Assembly: GCF_029531655.1 (NCBI RefSeq)
Contig: NZ_JANRMI010000001.1
Location: 1 to 64,000, forward strand
Length of the DNA stretch: 64,000 nucleotides
Direction of reading: 5' to 3'
Source of the DNA: Bdellovibrio svalbardensis
GTDB taxonomy: Bacteria; Bdellovibrionota; Bdellovibrionia; Bdellovibrionales; Bdellovibrionaceae
Made by a program: the position numbers and the translations under genes
Shown: piece by piece, positions 1-9,195 of the stretch
Layout: each line of letters begins with the position of its first letter
Numbering within the stretch: position 1 is the first letter of the stretch
The notes under the pieces: generated by a model
What the model was told of the DNA's origin: nothing
What the model saw: only the letters and a program-made list of their open reading frames with translations
The model's database searches: none

Positions 1-53
1 ACAATAAATAATTTATGTAAAGTTCTGATCTATTTCGATTTCTTAAAAACACG

Positions 54-75
54 AAAACCACCTTGCGGTGGTTTT
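54..75 (-). terminator. Terminator downstream of the tRNA
   Basis: Nine-base arms (aaaaccacc / ggtggtttt) flank a four-base loop, and on the minus strand the stem is soon followed by a T-rich tail. It lies just 3' of the minus-strand tRNA and fits an intrinsic terminator for it. Confidence 0.7.
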
Positions 76-79
76 AAAA

Positions 80-156
80 TGGTAGGGGCTGAGGGACTTG
101 AACCCACGATCCTCCCGTTATGAGCGGGATGCTTTAACCAACTAAGCTAAGCCCCC
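80..156 (-). tRNA. tRNA with CAU anticodon (elongator Met, or Ile2)
   Basis: Read on the minus strand this is a 77-nt cloverleaf: acceptor arm GGGGGCT paired with AGCCCCT, D-arm with TTGGTTAAA, anticodon loop CTCATAA with anticodon CAU, T-arm with GGTTCAAGT, and an encoded CCA end at 80-82. The first pair is G1-U72, not the C1-A72 mismatch of initiator tRNA, so it is not tRNA-fMet. Elongator Met and lysidine-modified Ile2 both carry CAU and cannot be separated safely by eye. A terminator follows at 54-75. Confidence 0.92.
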
Positions 157-265
157 ATCGGGCTGGTTGGAAAATACCTTACCAAAAAGGACGAGGACTA
201 CAAAGCCACAGCGCGCCACCCCAAACTTTATCTGGTCAGGTGGAGCGCTAAAACTTACCAACTGC

Positions 266-2035
266 TTAATCGAGAGCCAAACAAGCCGGGCTGTTCTTCA
301 CCTTATCGAAAATCATCGGCAGCGGCAGCAGGCCATAGGACAGAACCTGATCATTGAAGCATTTAGGGTCAAAGTTCTGCCCTGCTCTTGCCTCAGCCCA
401 TTCTCTGGTTTTTTTAACCATCAAGTAGCCATAGTAATAAGACGGCGCCTGGCCCGGGGCCATGATCGAATAACGACGCAGTTCCAGCTCGGCCATTTCC
501 TTGGAAACGCCCAGTTCTTTGGTGAAAACATCAAACACACGTTGATCTTTGATTTTACCTAACTGAATTTGCGGATCCAAGAAGGCTCTCGCCATTCTCC
601 AAAGACGCATTTGCAAGCCCACAAATTTTTCCTCGTCTTTGACATAAGGATAAACCATGTCTTCCGCATACAAAGCCCAACCTTCGACATTCACGCTATT
701 CATGGCATAAGTGGCGCGAATCATCGACATTCCGCCTTCCAACATACGACTGAACTGAAGATCATGCCCAGGACGCCCCTCATGAGCCGTCAACATGATC
801 GCCGCATACTGATGAGTGAAATCGTCATAAGGCATTTTGCCCTTCGCCGTCGGCACAACAAACTCAGGACGCTCCCCTTTATTATTTACGAACGGAGGAG
901 GATTCAAATGTGGAACTGGAGCGGCTTTACTTTCTGCCTCCCCAGCAAGGCGAATCACCAAAGGTTGCGCGGGCAAAGTTGCGATTCTGTTCTTGATAAT
1001 AATGTCTTTCAGACGGGCATCCGCTTCGTGATAAAGCTTTTCCACTTCATCATGCTTGGTCACTTGCTTCTTTTTCAAGAAAGCCATGACGTCTTTCGGC
1101 TGTGACGACTGCAAGTGATACTTTTTAGCTAAGTTTTTCGCCAATGCCTGATAGCGAGGATAAAGCTCTTTGTACCCTGCCTCGCCGATCTCGATCAGCT
1201 CTTCAGGACTTACTTGGAAGCCCATGGCCTTTAAGTTAAAGGCATACAGATCACGGGGTAGCTGAGCTTTCGTGCGCGCATAAGGTAAAATGTCGGATTT
1301 AACAAAGGCATCGAACACCACGGCCTGACTTTTAAACTTTTCATAGTCTGCCTGCCAATCCGTGCGCCCCGTTGATTTCAACAACTCTTCAATTCCCGCC
1401 GTGTAGGTCGGACTTTCGGAAAGATACAAATCCACTTCGCGCTTATACGGATAAACAGGATTTTTTCCGGCAAATTCTTTCGCTTGCTCTTTCATGTGCT
1501 CTGCACACGCCACCAGGAAAGGCTTGTACTTGCCAAAACCATTCACGTACTTTTTAAAACGATCCACAGCCTTGGCCTGTCTGTCTTTCGGGATCTGTGG
1601 ATTGATCATGGCCTGCAAGCCTTGGAAAATGTCCTTCGTCCCAGCGTTAAAGGTCATCACCGCCAGCTTCTTATCCAGCTCGGTTCCTTCAATGGTCAGT
1701 TTCACTTTTTCCTTAAGGATTGCAATGTCCTCAAGAGTTTCAGGGGGATGAGATTTCTTCGATTCAGATTCAAGCTTTGCCAACCATTTCTTTTCAAAAG
1801 AAAGAATACGTTCTTCATACGTGGAATCTAGCCCTGTGACCTCGGTATCAAATTCAGAGAATCCCAAGTAAGAAGCCATCTCTGGTGAAAGACTTCCGCG
1901 TTCGCGTGAATATTTATTTGCGATCTCGTCAGACTGGCGAATCCAATCCTTCACAGAAGGCAGGGTCGACGTTTTTTGATGGGAACAAGATGCCAATACA
2001 ATCAATGCAGAAACAAGGACAGTCTTCCAGGTCAT
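266..2035 (-). CDS. DUF885-family metallopeptidase-like lipoprotein
   Basis: The 589-residue product begins with a lipoprotein signal peptide (lipobox ending in Cys17) and should sit in the envelope. Residues 418-424 read HEGRPGH, followed by EGWALYAED from Glu451; this HExxPGH plus downstream EGWALYxE pattern is typical of the DUF885 family, whose members resemble gluzincin-type zinc peptidases. The start ATG at 2035 has the ribosome binding site AGGAG at good spacing. The substrate is unknown; a peptidase role is inferred from the preserved metal-ligand pattern. It stands alone, between the tRNA and a terminator that closes the upstream gene. Confidence 0.85.
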   Translation of the reverse strand: MTWKTVLVSALIVLASCSHQKTSTLPSVKDWIRQSDEIANKYSRERGSLSPEMASYLGFSEFDTEVTGLDSTYEERILSFEKKWLAKLESESKKSHPPETLEDIAILKEKVKLTIEGTELDKKLAVMTFNAGTKDIFQGLQAMINPQIPKDRQAKAVDRFKKYVNGFGKYKPFLVACAEHMKEQAKEFAGKNPVYPYKREVDLYLSESPTYTAGIEELLKSTGRTDWQADYEKFKSQAVVFDAFVKSDILPYARTKAQLPRDLYAFNLKAMGFQVSPEELIEIGEAGYKELYPRYQALAKNLAKKYHLQSSQPKDVMAFLKKKQVTKHDEVEKLYHEADARLKDIIIKNRIATLPAQPLVIRLAGEAESKAAPVPHLNPPPFVNNKGERPEFVVPTAKGKMPYDDFTHQYAAIMLTAHEGRPGHDLQFSRMLEGGMSMIRATYAMNSVNVEGWALYAEDMVYPYVKDEEKFVGLQMRLWRMARAFLDPQIQLGKIKDQRVFDVFTKELGVSKEMAELELRRYSIMAPGQAPSYYYGYLMVKKTREWAEARAGQNFDPKCFNDQVLSYGLLPLPMIFDKVKNSPACLALD

Positions 2036-2109
2036 AATATCTCCTAGTCAAACTTGATTTGATTTTCAAATCTGTTCATTGGCAATATCTTTCATGACTG
2101 GAAAAACAA

Positions 2110-2131
2110 AAAGCCCTCCGAAGAGGGCTTT
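2110..2131 (-). terminator. Terminator of the exported-protein gene
   Basis: Stem aaagccctc / gagggcttt around a short loop, followed on the minus strand by a T-rich stretch (tttttgttttt). It lies 27 nt beyond the stop codon of the gene at 2158-3117. Confidence 0.85.
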
Positions 2132-2157
2132 AAAGTCGTTCAAATTTTTTTGAAGGC

Positions 2158-3117
2158 TTATCTAACGGCTCCAGATCTTTCCGCCTTATTCTCTTTTTCC
2201 TTAGGCGCAGATTTCGGTGAAATTCCACCACCCATCATCACCACGCCGCCGCCAATCATCATACCACCAACTCCTGGCATCATGCCCATGCCGTATATGC
2301 CACCACCATAGACACCCATACCCCAGGCTTGGTCTGCCATCGTGCATGCTGCTATCTTAGAACCGAGGTCAAAATTCCCCATCGCATTAGGTTTCTCGCT
2401 CTCAGCACCCAAGAAGCTAGAAAAAGATTTTCCTTCAGCCTTGAGTTCTTTCGCACGACCGTCATAAGCCATTTGCGCTTGAGCGAATAAAGATCCACAT
2501 TGAGCCGCATTTTGTGAGCCCATTTGCTTCACAATCGGAGTCAAAGCATCACAGAATTTTTTGTCATAGTTGACCTTAGCTTCGACTGCTGCTTTTTCAT
2601 CTTTTGCTTGGTACGCAATATCCTGGTTCACAGCGCAGTTGTCGCCATCGTAGACAAAAGTGCTTTCCAACGATTTAAGAACAGGCATCTTCATCGTACA
2701 AGTTGGACAGTTATACTTTTTCGCCAATTCAACCTGCTTTTTCATATCAAAAAGCTTATTCACAGACATGATTTTTCCATCTTGTCTTTTGATTTCGACA
2801 GTTTTTCTAACGGTCTCAAAAATCATTTTACCGCTACCATCCATACGCGGCTCTTTAGATTTATAAACGATTGTCTCTACGCCATTGGCATTTGATCTTG
2901 AAACAATTCTATTTGCATCAAACACTTCCGTTTGGCCTTCTGGATTGATTGCGAAAGCTGCGCCATCTGGATCCATTCCCACAAACATATCCATAGTGGC
3001 TTGATTCACCTTCGCCTGACAGGCAAAGTTCTTATTCATTTTAGCCAAGTCCATGCCAGATGCCGCCATTGCTGTCGTCGCTGAACACATCAATGTCAGC
3101 AGAATTCCCAATCTCAC
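2158..3117 (-). CDS. Exported protein of unknown function with Gly/Met-rich tail
   Basis: I do not recognise this family. The start chosen is GTG at 3117, because GGGAGG lies five bases upstream; a longer reading from an ATG at 3171 has no such site and would put 18 polar residues in front of the signal peptide. The product (319 residues) has a signal peptide ending near TAMAAS, about eight cysteines including a CPTC pair near the middle, and a C-terminal third very rich in glycine and methionine (GGGIYGMGMMPGVGG and similar), which then ends in a charged Lys/Glu tail. Disulfide bonding in the periplasm is plausible but not shown. Confidence 0.75.
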   Translation of the reverse strand: MRLGILLTLMCSATTAMAASGMDLAKMNKNFACQAKVNQATMDMFVGMDPDGAAFAINPEGQTEVFDANRIVSRSNANGVETIVYKSKEPRMDGSGKMIFETVRKTVEIKRQDGKIMSVNKLFDMKKQVELAKKYNCPTCTMKMPVLKSLESTFVYDGDNCAVNQDIAYQAKDEKAAVEAKVNYDKKFCDALTPIVKQMGSQNAAQCGSLFAQAQMAYDGRAKELKAEGKSFSSFLGAESEKPNAMGNFDLGSKIAACTMADQAWGMGVYGGGIYGMGMMPGVGGMMIGGGVVMMGGGISPKSAPKEKENKAERSGAVR

Positions 3118-3262
3118 CAGAGCCTCCCATTTAAGTTTTGATTGCAGCTTATCAGAGGATCTACAAAACATGATATGGTCTAAGAAAAGAGCAGGTCCTT
3201 GGTCTACGGCAGAAATCCGAAATTTGTGGCTCGGAGGGATCTATACAGCGATAACGATAAAA

Positions 3263-3289
3263 AAAACGGGGACAAATTGTCCCCGTTTT
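3263..3289 (-). terminator. Terminator of the rpsU-yqeY-dnaG-rpoD operon
   Basis: A strong stem (aaaacggggaca / tgtccccgtttt) ends 25 nt beyond the rpoD stop codon and continues into a T-run on the minus strand. Confidence 0.9.
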
Positions 3290-3313
3290 AATCTTCAATA
3301 TTTTTTTATAACC

Positions 3314-5143
3314 TTAGTTATCAACGAAGTTTTTCAACTTGTTGCTGCGAGAAGGATGACGAAGCTTACGAAGAGCCTTCGCCTCGATCTGACGAATACG
3401 TTCACGAGTTACGTTGAAGTCTTGCCCCACTTCTTCCAACGTGTGATCCGATTCTTCACCGATACCGAAACGCATACGAAGAACTTTTTCTTCTCTTGGA
3501 GTCAAAGTCGAAAGAACACGGCGAGTTTGTTCCGCCAAGTTCAGGTTCACAATCGCTTCTGCAGGATTGATCACCTTTTTGTCTTCGATAAAGTCGCCCA
3601 AGTGTGAATCTTCTTCTTCCCCTACTGGAGTTTCCAAAGAAATCGGCTCTTTTGCGATTTTCAAAACTTTACGAACTTTGTCTACCGGCATGTCCATTTT
3701 ATCAGCGATCTCTTCAGGGGTTGGCTCGCGGCCAAGCTCTTGAATGAGGTAACGAGATGTACGAACAAGCTTATTGATAGTCTCGATCATATGAACAGGG
3801 ATACGGATCGTACGCGCCTGATCGGCAATCGCACGAGTGATCGCCTGACGAATCCACCAAGTTGCGTAAGTCGAGAATTTGTAACCACGACGGTACTCGA
3901 ATTTATCAACGGCTTTCATCAAACCGATGTTACCTTCCTGGATCAAATCCAAGAATTGCAAACCACGGTTCGTGTACTTCTTAGCGATCGAAACCACGAG
4001 ACGAAGATTCGCCTCTACCAACTCAGATTTCGCTGCATCGGCCTCACGCTCACCTTTCCAGATGGCTGTGTATGTTTCTTTCACCCAAGTGTGATTCATT
4101 TCAGTTTCTGAATCCAAACGCTTGATACGGACTTCAGCTTCTTGAGCCTGGATCACGTAAGATTTGTACTTTTGATAGTTCAAACCTGTATCGCGAGTCA
4201 TTCTTGTTAATTCTTTTTCATTCGACTCAACAAGCTTCATACGCTCAATCATCGATGCAACGTCTTTAGAGAACGTGCGCTCAACACCGTCTTTAATACG
4301 ACGACGAAGAGTTCCGATACGACCTACCAAGTTTTTGAACTTGATCACGATACGGTTGATGGTTTTACGGTTGAAGTTCACTGATTCAAAATTCGCCATC
4401 AACTTGTCATTCATTAGAACAAGTTCTTTCATGGCTGCTTGACGAGCAGGCGTGTTCGTTTCTTCTTTACGAAGAACTTCGAACTGCTTCGCTGAGGCTT
4501 TTTGGTACTCAGTGACTTTGCCGATCAATTCATGAATTTTGTCGATGTACTCTTTTTCATCGTACTGAGTGTCTTCGTCCTCAAGACCACGGAAGATCGC
4601 CTTAACTTTGATACGTCCTTCATCAAGACGTTTACCAAGTTGGATGATCTCGTAAGTTCCCAAAGGAGACAAAAGGATCGCACGAACGATCTCGCGCTCC
4701 CCTTTTTCGATACGACGAGCAATCTCAACTTCACCCTCACGAGTTAGAAGCGAGACGCTACCCATTTTACGCAAATAAAGACGAACAGGGTCATTGCCCT
4801 TAACGTCTTCGCTTTCAGCTTTTTCTTCTTCATCTACTTCTTCGTCGTCAGAATCAGGGCTTTCAAGGAATGAACCTTCGCCTTCTTCGTCTTTCGAAGT
4901 TTCAGACAAGTCTGAAATTACTACACCACCAGCCTCTAGGCCATGCATGAAGGCATCTAGAGCTGCGGGGGCGATAATTTCAGGAGGAAGGAGGTCGTTG
5001 ATCTCTTCGATCGTCAACGCGCCTTTCTCTTTTGCAAGCTTCAGAAACTTCTGAATTTCTTCTTTAATTAGAAGTTCTTGTTCCTGCAAAGAAAGAACTT
5101 TTGTAGGTTCTTTCTCTTGTTTGTTTGGTAGGTTTTGTTTCAT
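3314..5143 (-). CDS. rpoD: RNA polymerase primary sigma factor RpoD (sigma-70)
   Basis: The product (about 609 residues) has all regions of a group 1 sigma factor in order: an N-terminal region 1.1, an acidic stretch, region 1.2 ([12 protein letters not shown]), a long non-conserved spacer, region 2 with [34 protein letters not shown] and [12 protein letters not shown], region 3 ([13 protein letters not shown]) and region 4 with the helix-turn-helix [23 protein letters not shown] at 5143 is preferred over TTG at 5146, as it is five bases from GAGG. It follows dnaG by 13 nt and ends the macromolecular-synthesis operon. It directs core polymerase to housekeeping promoters and is the partner expected for the 6S RNA in this window. 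Confidence 0.98.
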   Translation of the reverse strand: MKQNLPNKQEKEPTKVLSLQEQELLIKEEIQKFLKLAKEKGALTIEEINDLLPPEIIAPAALDAFMHGLEAGGVVISDLSETSKDEEGEGSFLESPDSDDEEVDEEEKAESEDVKGNDPVRLYLRKMGSVSLLTREGEVEIARRIEKGEREIVRAILLSPLGTYEIIQLGKRLDEGRIKVKAIFRGLEDEDTQYDEKEYIDKIHELIGKVTEYQKASAKQFEVLRKEETNTPARQAAMKELVLMNDKLMANFESVNFNRKTINRIVIKFKNLVGRIGTLRRRIKDGVERTFSKDVASMIERMKLVESNEKELTRMTRDTGLNYQKYKSYVIQAQEAEVRIKRLDSETEMNHTWVKETYTAIWKGEREADAAKSELVEANLRLVVSIAKKYTNRGLQFLDLIQEGNIGLMKAVDKFEYRRGYKFSTYATWWIRQAITRAIADQARTIRIPVHMIETINKLVRTSRYLIQELGREPTPEEIADKMDMPVDKVRKVLKIAKEPISLETPVGEEEDSHLGDFIEDKKVINPAEAIVNLNLAEQTRRVLSTLTPREEKVLRMRFGIGEESDHTLEEVGQDFNVTRERIRQIEAKALRKLRHPSRSNKLKNFVDN

Positions 5144-5156
5144 CAATACCTCGCCT

Positions 5157-7025
5157 TTACCCTTTATTCAGAGAGAGTCTATCTCTATGAGCTTTCATTA
5201 TCTGTTCCAACTTTTCTGAGCTTGGCTCGGACTTTAATTCCTGAGCCAATTGCTTCGCTTGATCACGCAAGAAATTGTCGCGTACGCGCTTAAAGCAATC
5301 GCCTAGAAGCTTCATCTCTTTCTCTTCGTCAAACCCTGGGTCGCCATCTGGAGTCGGCTCCGCAACAAATAATAATTCAGGGTGATCTACATAAGAGACT
5401 AGAAGACTGGTCAATTTATCAAACTTATTAAGATCTTGTCTATACACATCGGAAGCTTTCTCGAGGATCTTTTTCACTCCCGTGTGTGCAATGTAATCGA
5501 GTACTTTTTCATTCACAAAACGCTCGAAGTTGGCACGACTTTTGAGCACCAGGCCCAGCAGCATTACCTCGGCTTTGGAGGCACCTTTCAAGCTAATCTT
5601 GCCCCCTTCTGCACTGTCTGACACAGCTGCAGGAGGTGTTGGGTTAGCATTTTGAGGCTGCATACTTGGCTGCACCGTCCTAGAGATTCCAGGGCGATTT
5701 TGCGAATATACAGGTCCGCTGCTTTGTAGACCCACAGCCTGACGGAGCCAAGGCAGGGTCACACTCATCTTCTGAGCGGCCTCAGCCAGGTACAAATCGC
5801 GCAAACGCTGATCTGGGATCACCTCATACAAAGGCTTCAATTTATCCGCGAGCTTAACCTTCTCAGAGGCATCACCGCGATAACCTTCCATCCAACGTGC
5901 CAAGATCATTACAAACAAATCTGGGGCGCGTTCCAGCTCAATTTTCAAAGCTTCCGCACCATACTTCTTCACATAATCATCAGGGTCCATGTTGTTTGGA
6001 AGCGTCAGACCTTTCGGATACAAATCAGCCGCCAACAAGATTGGCAAACTTCTTTCCGCCGCTTCCATTCCCGCAGAGTCACCATCAAAAAGTGCCACGA
6101 CGTTTTTAGTCATACGTTTCAGCATTCTTCCATGATCCGGAGTCAAAGCCGTTCCCATGGTCGCCACAGAGTTGCGAATGCCCGCTTGATAAAGCGACAC
6201 CAGATCCATATAGCCTTCAACGATCAAGGCCATATCTTCGCTGCGAATGTATTTTGCCGTCTGCGAAAGTCCGTACAGAACTTTGCCTTTTATGAAGACC
6301 GGCGTTTCTGGAGAATTTAAATATTTAGGTTCAGTTTCTTTTTTCTCGAGGTAACGTCCACCGAACGCAATGGGCTCACCCATTGGAGAAAAGATCGGGA
6401 ACATCAAACGATCTCTGAACAGATCGAAGTAACCTGGCTTGCCATTGCGGGCTTTTACCAAGCGCGCTTCTTCAGCCAGGGTCATTGAGATTTGCTTGCC
6501 TTGCAGATGTCTTTCCAGACCATCCCACTCAGCAATCGCGTATCCAATACCAAAGGTTTCGATCACTTCCTGAGTCAGTCCACGACTTGCGATGTACTTT
6601 TTCACAGGATGATCATTGGAAACGCGTTTTAGCTGATCAGAAAAATAATCAGCTGCAACTTTATTAACTTTTAAAAGGGCCTTCTTTTTATCCGCCAGCT
6701 GATCACGGTTTGGATCATCATTTTCAGGAGCCGGAATCGGAATGCTCGCGCGATTTGCAAGATACTCCACAGCTTCCGGGAAATTCATCCCCTGGTAGTC
6801 GCGCAAGAACGAGAACATGTTCCCGCTTTTGTGACATCCGAAGCAATGATAGACCTGTTTGGTTTCCGAAACGGAGAACGACGCCGTTTTTTCAGCGTGA
6901 TCTGGAAACGGACAGCGGCCCATAAGGCCGCTACCACTAGGTTTTAACTGTGTGTATTGAGAAATGAGGTCTACAAGGTTATTCGCCTCGGAAACCTTCT
7001 CAATAAAGTCTTGAGAAAATCGCAT
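5157..7025 (-). CDS. dnaG: DNA primase DnaG
   Basis: This 622-residue protein synthesises RNA primers at the replication fork. The N-terminal zinc ribbon uses Cys38, His43, Cys61 and Cys64; the first pair is written CPFPDH, two residues longer than the common CPFH. The TOPRIM catalytic core follows, with VEGYMD and the acidic FDGDSAG motif, then a low-complexity linker (about residues 430-470) and a C-terminal domain for helicase binding. It lies between yqeY and rpoD. The start ATG at 7025 has GGAG only at a long spacing of 11 nt, and that GGAG is inside a hairpin at 7036-7054. Confidence 0.97.
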   Translation of the reverse strand: MRFSQDFIEKVSEANNLVDLISQYTQLKPSGSGLMGRCPFPDHAEKTASFSVSETKQVYHCFGCHKSGNMFSFLRDYQGMNFPEAVEYLANRASIPIPAPENDDPNRDQLADKKKALLKVNKVAADYFSDQLKRVSNDHPVKKYIASRGLTQEVIETFGIGYAIAEWDGLERHLQGKQISMTLAEEARLVKARNGKPGYFDLFRDRLMFPIFSPMGEPIAFGGRYLEKKETEPKYLNSPETPVFIKGKVLYGLSQTAKYIRSEDMALIVEGYMDLVSLYQAGIRNSVATMGTALTPDHGRMLKRMTKNVVALFDGDSAGMEAAERSLPILLAADLYPKGLTLPNNMDPDDYVKKYGAEALKIELERAPDLFVMILARWMEGYRGDASEKVKLADKLKPLYEVIPDQRLRDLYLAEAAQKMSVTLPWLRQAVGLQSSGPVYSQNRPGISRTVQPSMQPQNANPTPPAAVSDSAEGGKISLKGASKAEVMLLGLVLKSRANFERFVNEKVLDYIAHTGVKKILEKASDVYRQDLNKFDKLTSLLVSYVDHPELLFVAEPTPDGDPGFDEEKEMKLLGDCFKRVRDNFLRDQAKQLAQELKSEPSSEKLEQIMKAHRDRLSLNKG

Positions 7026-7035
7026 GCTTGTCTAC

Positions 7036-7054
7036 ACTCCGGCTTCGCCGGAGT
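7036..7054 (-). promoter_or_regulatory. Hairpin holding the dnaG ribosome binding site
   Basis: An 8-bp perfect stem (actccggc / gccggagt) closed by a three-base loop lies 11 nt before the dnaG start. On the mRNA its 3' arm contains GGAG, the only Shine-Dalgarno-like bases for dnaG. A second, weaker inverted repeat (aattcag / ctgaatt) follows at 7063-7081. Lack of a T-run argues against termination; control of primase translation or mRNA processing is inferred. Confidence 0.5.
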
Positions 7055-7147
7055 AGTCATCCAATTCAGCTTTCCTGAATTGTCTTCCCTATCTCCGACC
7101 ACCATTAAGAACATGTTCACAGATTGACTTGCGTCAAGGTCTGGGAA

Positions 7148-7594
7148 CTAGGCCAATTTAGCTTTAATAACTTCGCTTACGATTTTGTTGTCGGCGGCGC
7201 CACCGGATTTTGCGATGACTTCTTTCATCACAGGACCCATGTCCTTCACGGTTTTAGCACCCAATGCTGCAATAACTTCTACAACCAAAGCTTCGATCTG
7301 TTCACGGCCCATTTGCGCTGGCAAATAGACTTCAAGAACTTTCAACTCTGCAGTTTCTTGATCAACGAGATCCTGGCGGCCAGCTTGTTGAAACTGATCG
7401 ATAGATTCTTTTCTTTGTTTTACTAATTTTTTGATTACGAGCAACACTTCATCTGGAGTGATTGCATCCGGGCGCATATCGATTTCACGATTTTTGATCG
7501 CTGCTTGGAGCATACGAAGAGCTCCCAACTTAACTGATTCTTTTGCGATCATTGCGGCTTTAACGTCGGCGGCGATTTTATCTCTGATTTCCAT
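7148..7594 (-). CDS. yqeY: GatB/YqeY domain protein
   Basis: The 148-residue product is a stand-alone YqeY protein, related to the tail domain of the amidotransferase subunit GatB that touches tRNA. Recognisable features are the helical N-terminal half (KLGALRMLQAAIKNREID) and the C-terminal half ending GGAADNKIVSEVIKAKL. ATG at 7594 is chosen because GGGAG lies five bases upstream; a TTG four codons earlier overlaps that site. It is inserted between rpsU and dnaG, as seen in several bacterial lineages. Its cellular role is not established; an effect on tRNA-dependent processes is the usual suggestion. Confidence 0.93.
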   Translation of the reverse strand: MEIRDKIAADVKAAMIAKESVKLGALRMLQAAIKNREIDMRPDAITPDEVLLVIKKLVKQRKESIDQFQQAGRQDLVDQETAELKVLEVYLPAQMGREQIEALVVEVIAALGAKTVKDMGPVMKEVIAKSGGAADNKIVSEVIKAKLA

Positions 7595-7634
7595 AGGGTC
7601 TCCCAAAAGTCATAAGAATGCGGAATAGCGTACT

Positions 7635-7674
7635 TTTGATAGAACAGAGGCGACCAGTGGCCGCCTCTATCAAA
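7635..7674 (-). promoter_or_regulatory. Intercistronic stem-loop between rpsU and yqeY
   Basis: A two-part stem: outer tttgata / tatcaaa, inner gaggcg / cgcctc, with a small bulge between. It lies 29 nt after the rpsU stop codon. No T-run follows on the minus strand, so full termination is doubtful; partial termination, RNA processing or stabilisation of the rpsU message is more likely, as in the E. coli operon, which also has control elements between rpsU and dnaG. Confidence 0.5.
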
Positions 7675-7703
7675 CGTTTGAAAAACGAAGTTCTTATTCA
7701 GAA

Positions 7704-7904
7704 CTAGTCGTTCCAACCTTTTCTAGATTTCTTAACAGCGCGCTTACGAGCTGCGATAGATTTCTTTTTAAGTCTTACTGAAGGCTTTTCAAAGTGTTCA
7801 CGTTTTTTAACTTCAGAAAGAATACCTGCTTTTTCGCAAGATTTTTTGAATTTTCTGAATGCAGATTCGAAAGACTCTCCGTCTTTGATCTTAACCATTG
7901 CCAC
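7704..7904 (-). CDS. rpsU: 30S ribosomal protein S21 (bS21)
   Basis: The 66-residue basic protein carries the S21 signature: an N-terminal [18 protein letters not shown] segment, then [18 protein letters not shown] and a Lys/Arg-rich tail. S21 binds the platform of the small subunit near the 3' end of 16S rRNA and assists initiation. GTG at 7904 is chosen because AAGG lies eight bases upstream; ATG at 7898 is 14 bases away from it. It is the first gene of the rpsU-yqeY-dnaG-rpoD operon and has a good promoter 40-70 bp upstream. The ending RKGWND is slightly longer than a minimal S21 tail. Confidence 0.95.
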   Translation of the reverse strand: MAMVKIKDGESFESAFRKFKKSCEKAGILSEVKKREHFEKPSVRLKKKSIAARKRAVKKSRKGWND

Positions 7905-7945
7905 GACAATCACCTTCCCTTCAACTGTGGAAACAAGAAGCAGAG

Positions 7946-7974
7946 TGTATAACAAAGCAGCAGCAAAGGGGCAA
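7946..7974 (-). promoter_or_regulatory. Sigma-70-type promoter of rpsU operon
   Basis: On the minus strand TTGCCC and TATACA are separated by exactly 17 bp, with the -10 box about 40 nt before the rpsU start. The 150 bp further upstream up to tadA is AT-rich and may hold another promoter, but I see no second good match. Confidence 0.6.
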
Positions 7975-8128
7975 CCCTATGAGGTCGTGACGCGGCGAAT
8001 TGTTCATTTCCCCGGTGTACCCTTTTGGATAAAGATCGCGTAGGGTTTTGTTTATGATAGTTATCTATTCAATTTCATTGAGATTATTAATAACTTAATT
8101 GATTCCTGTTCATCGAGGTCTGAGGGTT

Positions 8129-9085
8129 ATGAGTACTGAATTTTCTTCTCCAACGATCCAGTTGGCGAGCAAGTTAGACGAAAAGTGGATGAAGAAAGCG
8201 CTGAAATTGGCAGCCAAAGCTGGCAACAAGGGTGAAGTTCCAGTCGGAGCAGTCTTGGTCTCCCCTTCCGGCGAAGTTTTGGCCCAAGCCTCAAATGTGC
8301 GCGAGACCCTTGCGACAACACTCGGTCATGCAGAACTTCTTGCGATCCATCGCGCTTCCAAAAAACTTCAATCATGGCGTTTAGAAGACTGCACTTTGTA
8401 TGTAACTCTTGAACCCTGTGTGATGTGCGCCGGCGCCATTCAACAAGCTCGCTTGGGTCGTGTCGTGTATGGCGCAACTGATGCGAAAGCAGGCGGCGTC
8501 GAAAGTCTTTACAACATTCTTGCAGACACTCGCTTGAATCATCAGGTGCAGGTCACTCGCGGAGTTTTGGCGGCTGAATGTTCGAAGCTGTTGACTGATT
8601 TTTTTCAACATCGTCGTGATGAAATCAAAAAAGAAAAGTCGGAAAAAATTTATCGCCCCCGCGCCTCTGTCATCGTGGTTCACAAAAACAAAGTATTGGG
8701 ATTCAATGCCGTGGATCCTCATTCAGGACAGAAGTATTTCTTCATGCCCGGAGGTGGTGTCGAGACTGGCGAATCCGCAGCCGTAGCGGCCCAACGGGAA
8801 ACACTCGAAGAGACGGGTTACAAAATTCGCGTTCTTGAAGAAACTGAATTCCGCAGAAAGTATGACTTCCCCTGGAACGGCAAAATCAATCACTGCGATA
8901 CGGTCTTCTTTCTTGGCGTCCTGGATGAAGAATGGCATGCACCTAGCGAAGTGCAGGATGCCGATTATCATCGAGGCGTTCAGTGGATCGAAGGGAAGAA
9001 TGTTGATAAAGTCTTTGCATACAACAAAGATATTCTCTGGGCGGCACAAAAACTTATGAAGGTGGCGAGGAAACAGCGCCTTTAG
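8129..9085 (+). CDS. tadA: tRNA adenosine deaminase TadA fused to a Nudix hydrolase
   Basis: The 318-residue protein joins two complete domains. Residues 15-165 are TadA, which converts A34 of tRNA-Arg to inosine; the zinc site is intact with His67, the proton-shuttling Glu69 (GHAEL) and Cys97/Cys100 (PCVMC). Residues 178-310 form a Nudix domain with the box from Gly209 (GGVETGE, seven residues, RETLEETGY). TadA proteins normally end near residue 165. ATG at 8129 follows a GAGG; the TTG at 8099 is less likely. It is divergent from rpsU and closed by the terminator at 9121. The Nudix substrate is not predictable; nucleotide clean-up or an RNA-linked role are both possible. Confidence 0.93.
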   Translation: MSTEFSSPTIQLASKLDEKWMKKALKLAAKAGNKGEVPVGAVLVSPSGEVLAQASNVRETLATTLGHAELLAIHRASKKLQSWRLEDCTLYVTLEPCVMCAGAIQQARLGRVVYGATDAKAGGVESLYNILADTRLNHQVQVTRGVLAAECSKLLTDFFQHRRDEIKKEKSEKIYRPRASVIVVHKNKVLGFNAVDPHSGQKYFFMPGGGVETGESAAVAAQRETLEETGYKIRVLEETEFRRKYDFPWNGKINHCDTVFFLGVLDEEWHAPSEVQDADYHRGVQWIEGKNVDKVFAYNKDILWAAQKLMKVARKQRL

Positions 9086-9120
9086 AGTGGACATGTTTCA
9101 TTTTGCTCTCTGAGCTTATA

Positions 9121-9150
9121 AAAAAAGCGGAAGTTTCCTTCCGCTTTTTT
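9121..9150. terminator. Bidirectional terminator between tadA and response regulator
   Basis: Symmetric stem aaaaaagcggaa / ttccgctttttt with a short loop, with A-run on one side and T-run on the other, between two convergent genes. Confidence 0.9.
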
Positions 9151-9195
9151 ATTTTTTTTGCGCGCTGTAGACCCAAAAAAGAAGCAGGTACCTTT

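Noticed and set aside
80-156. Initiator tRNA-fMet
   Set aside because: Position 1-72 is a G-U pair, not the C-A mismatch that marks initiator tRNA.
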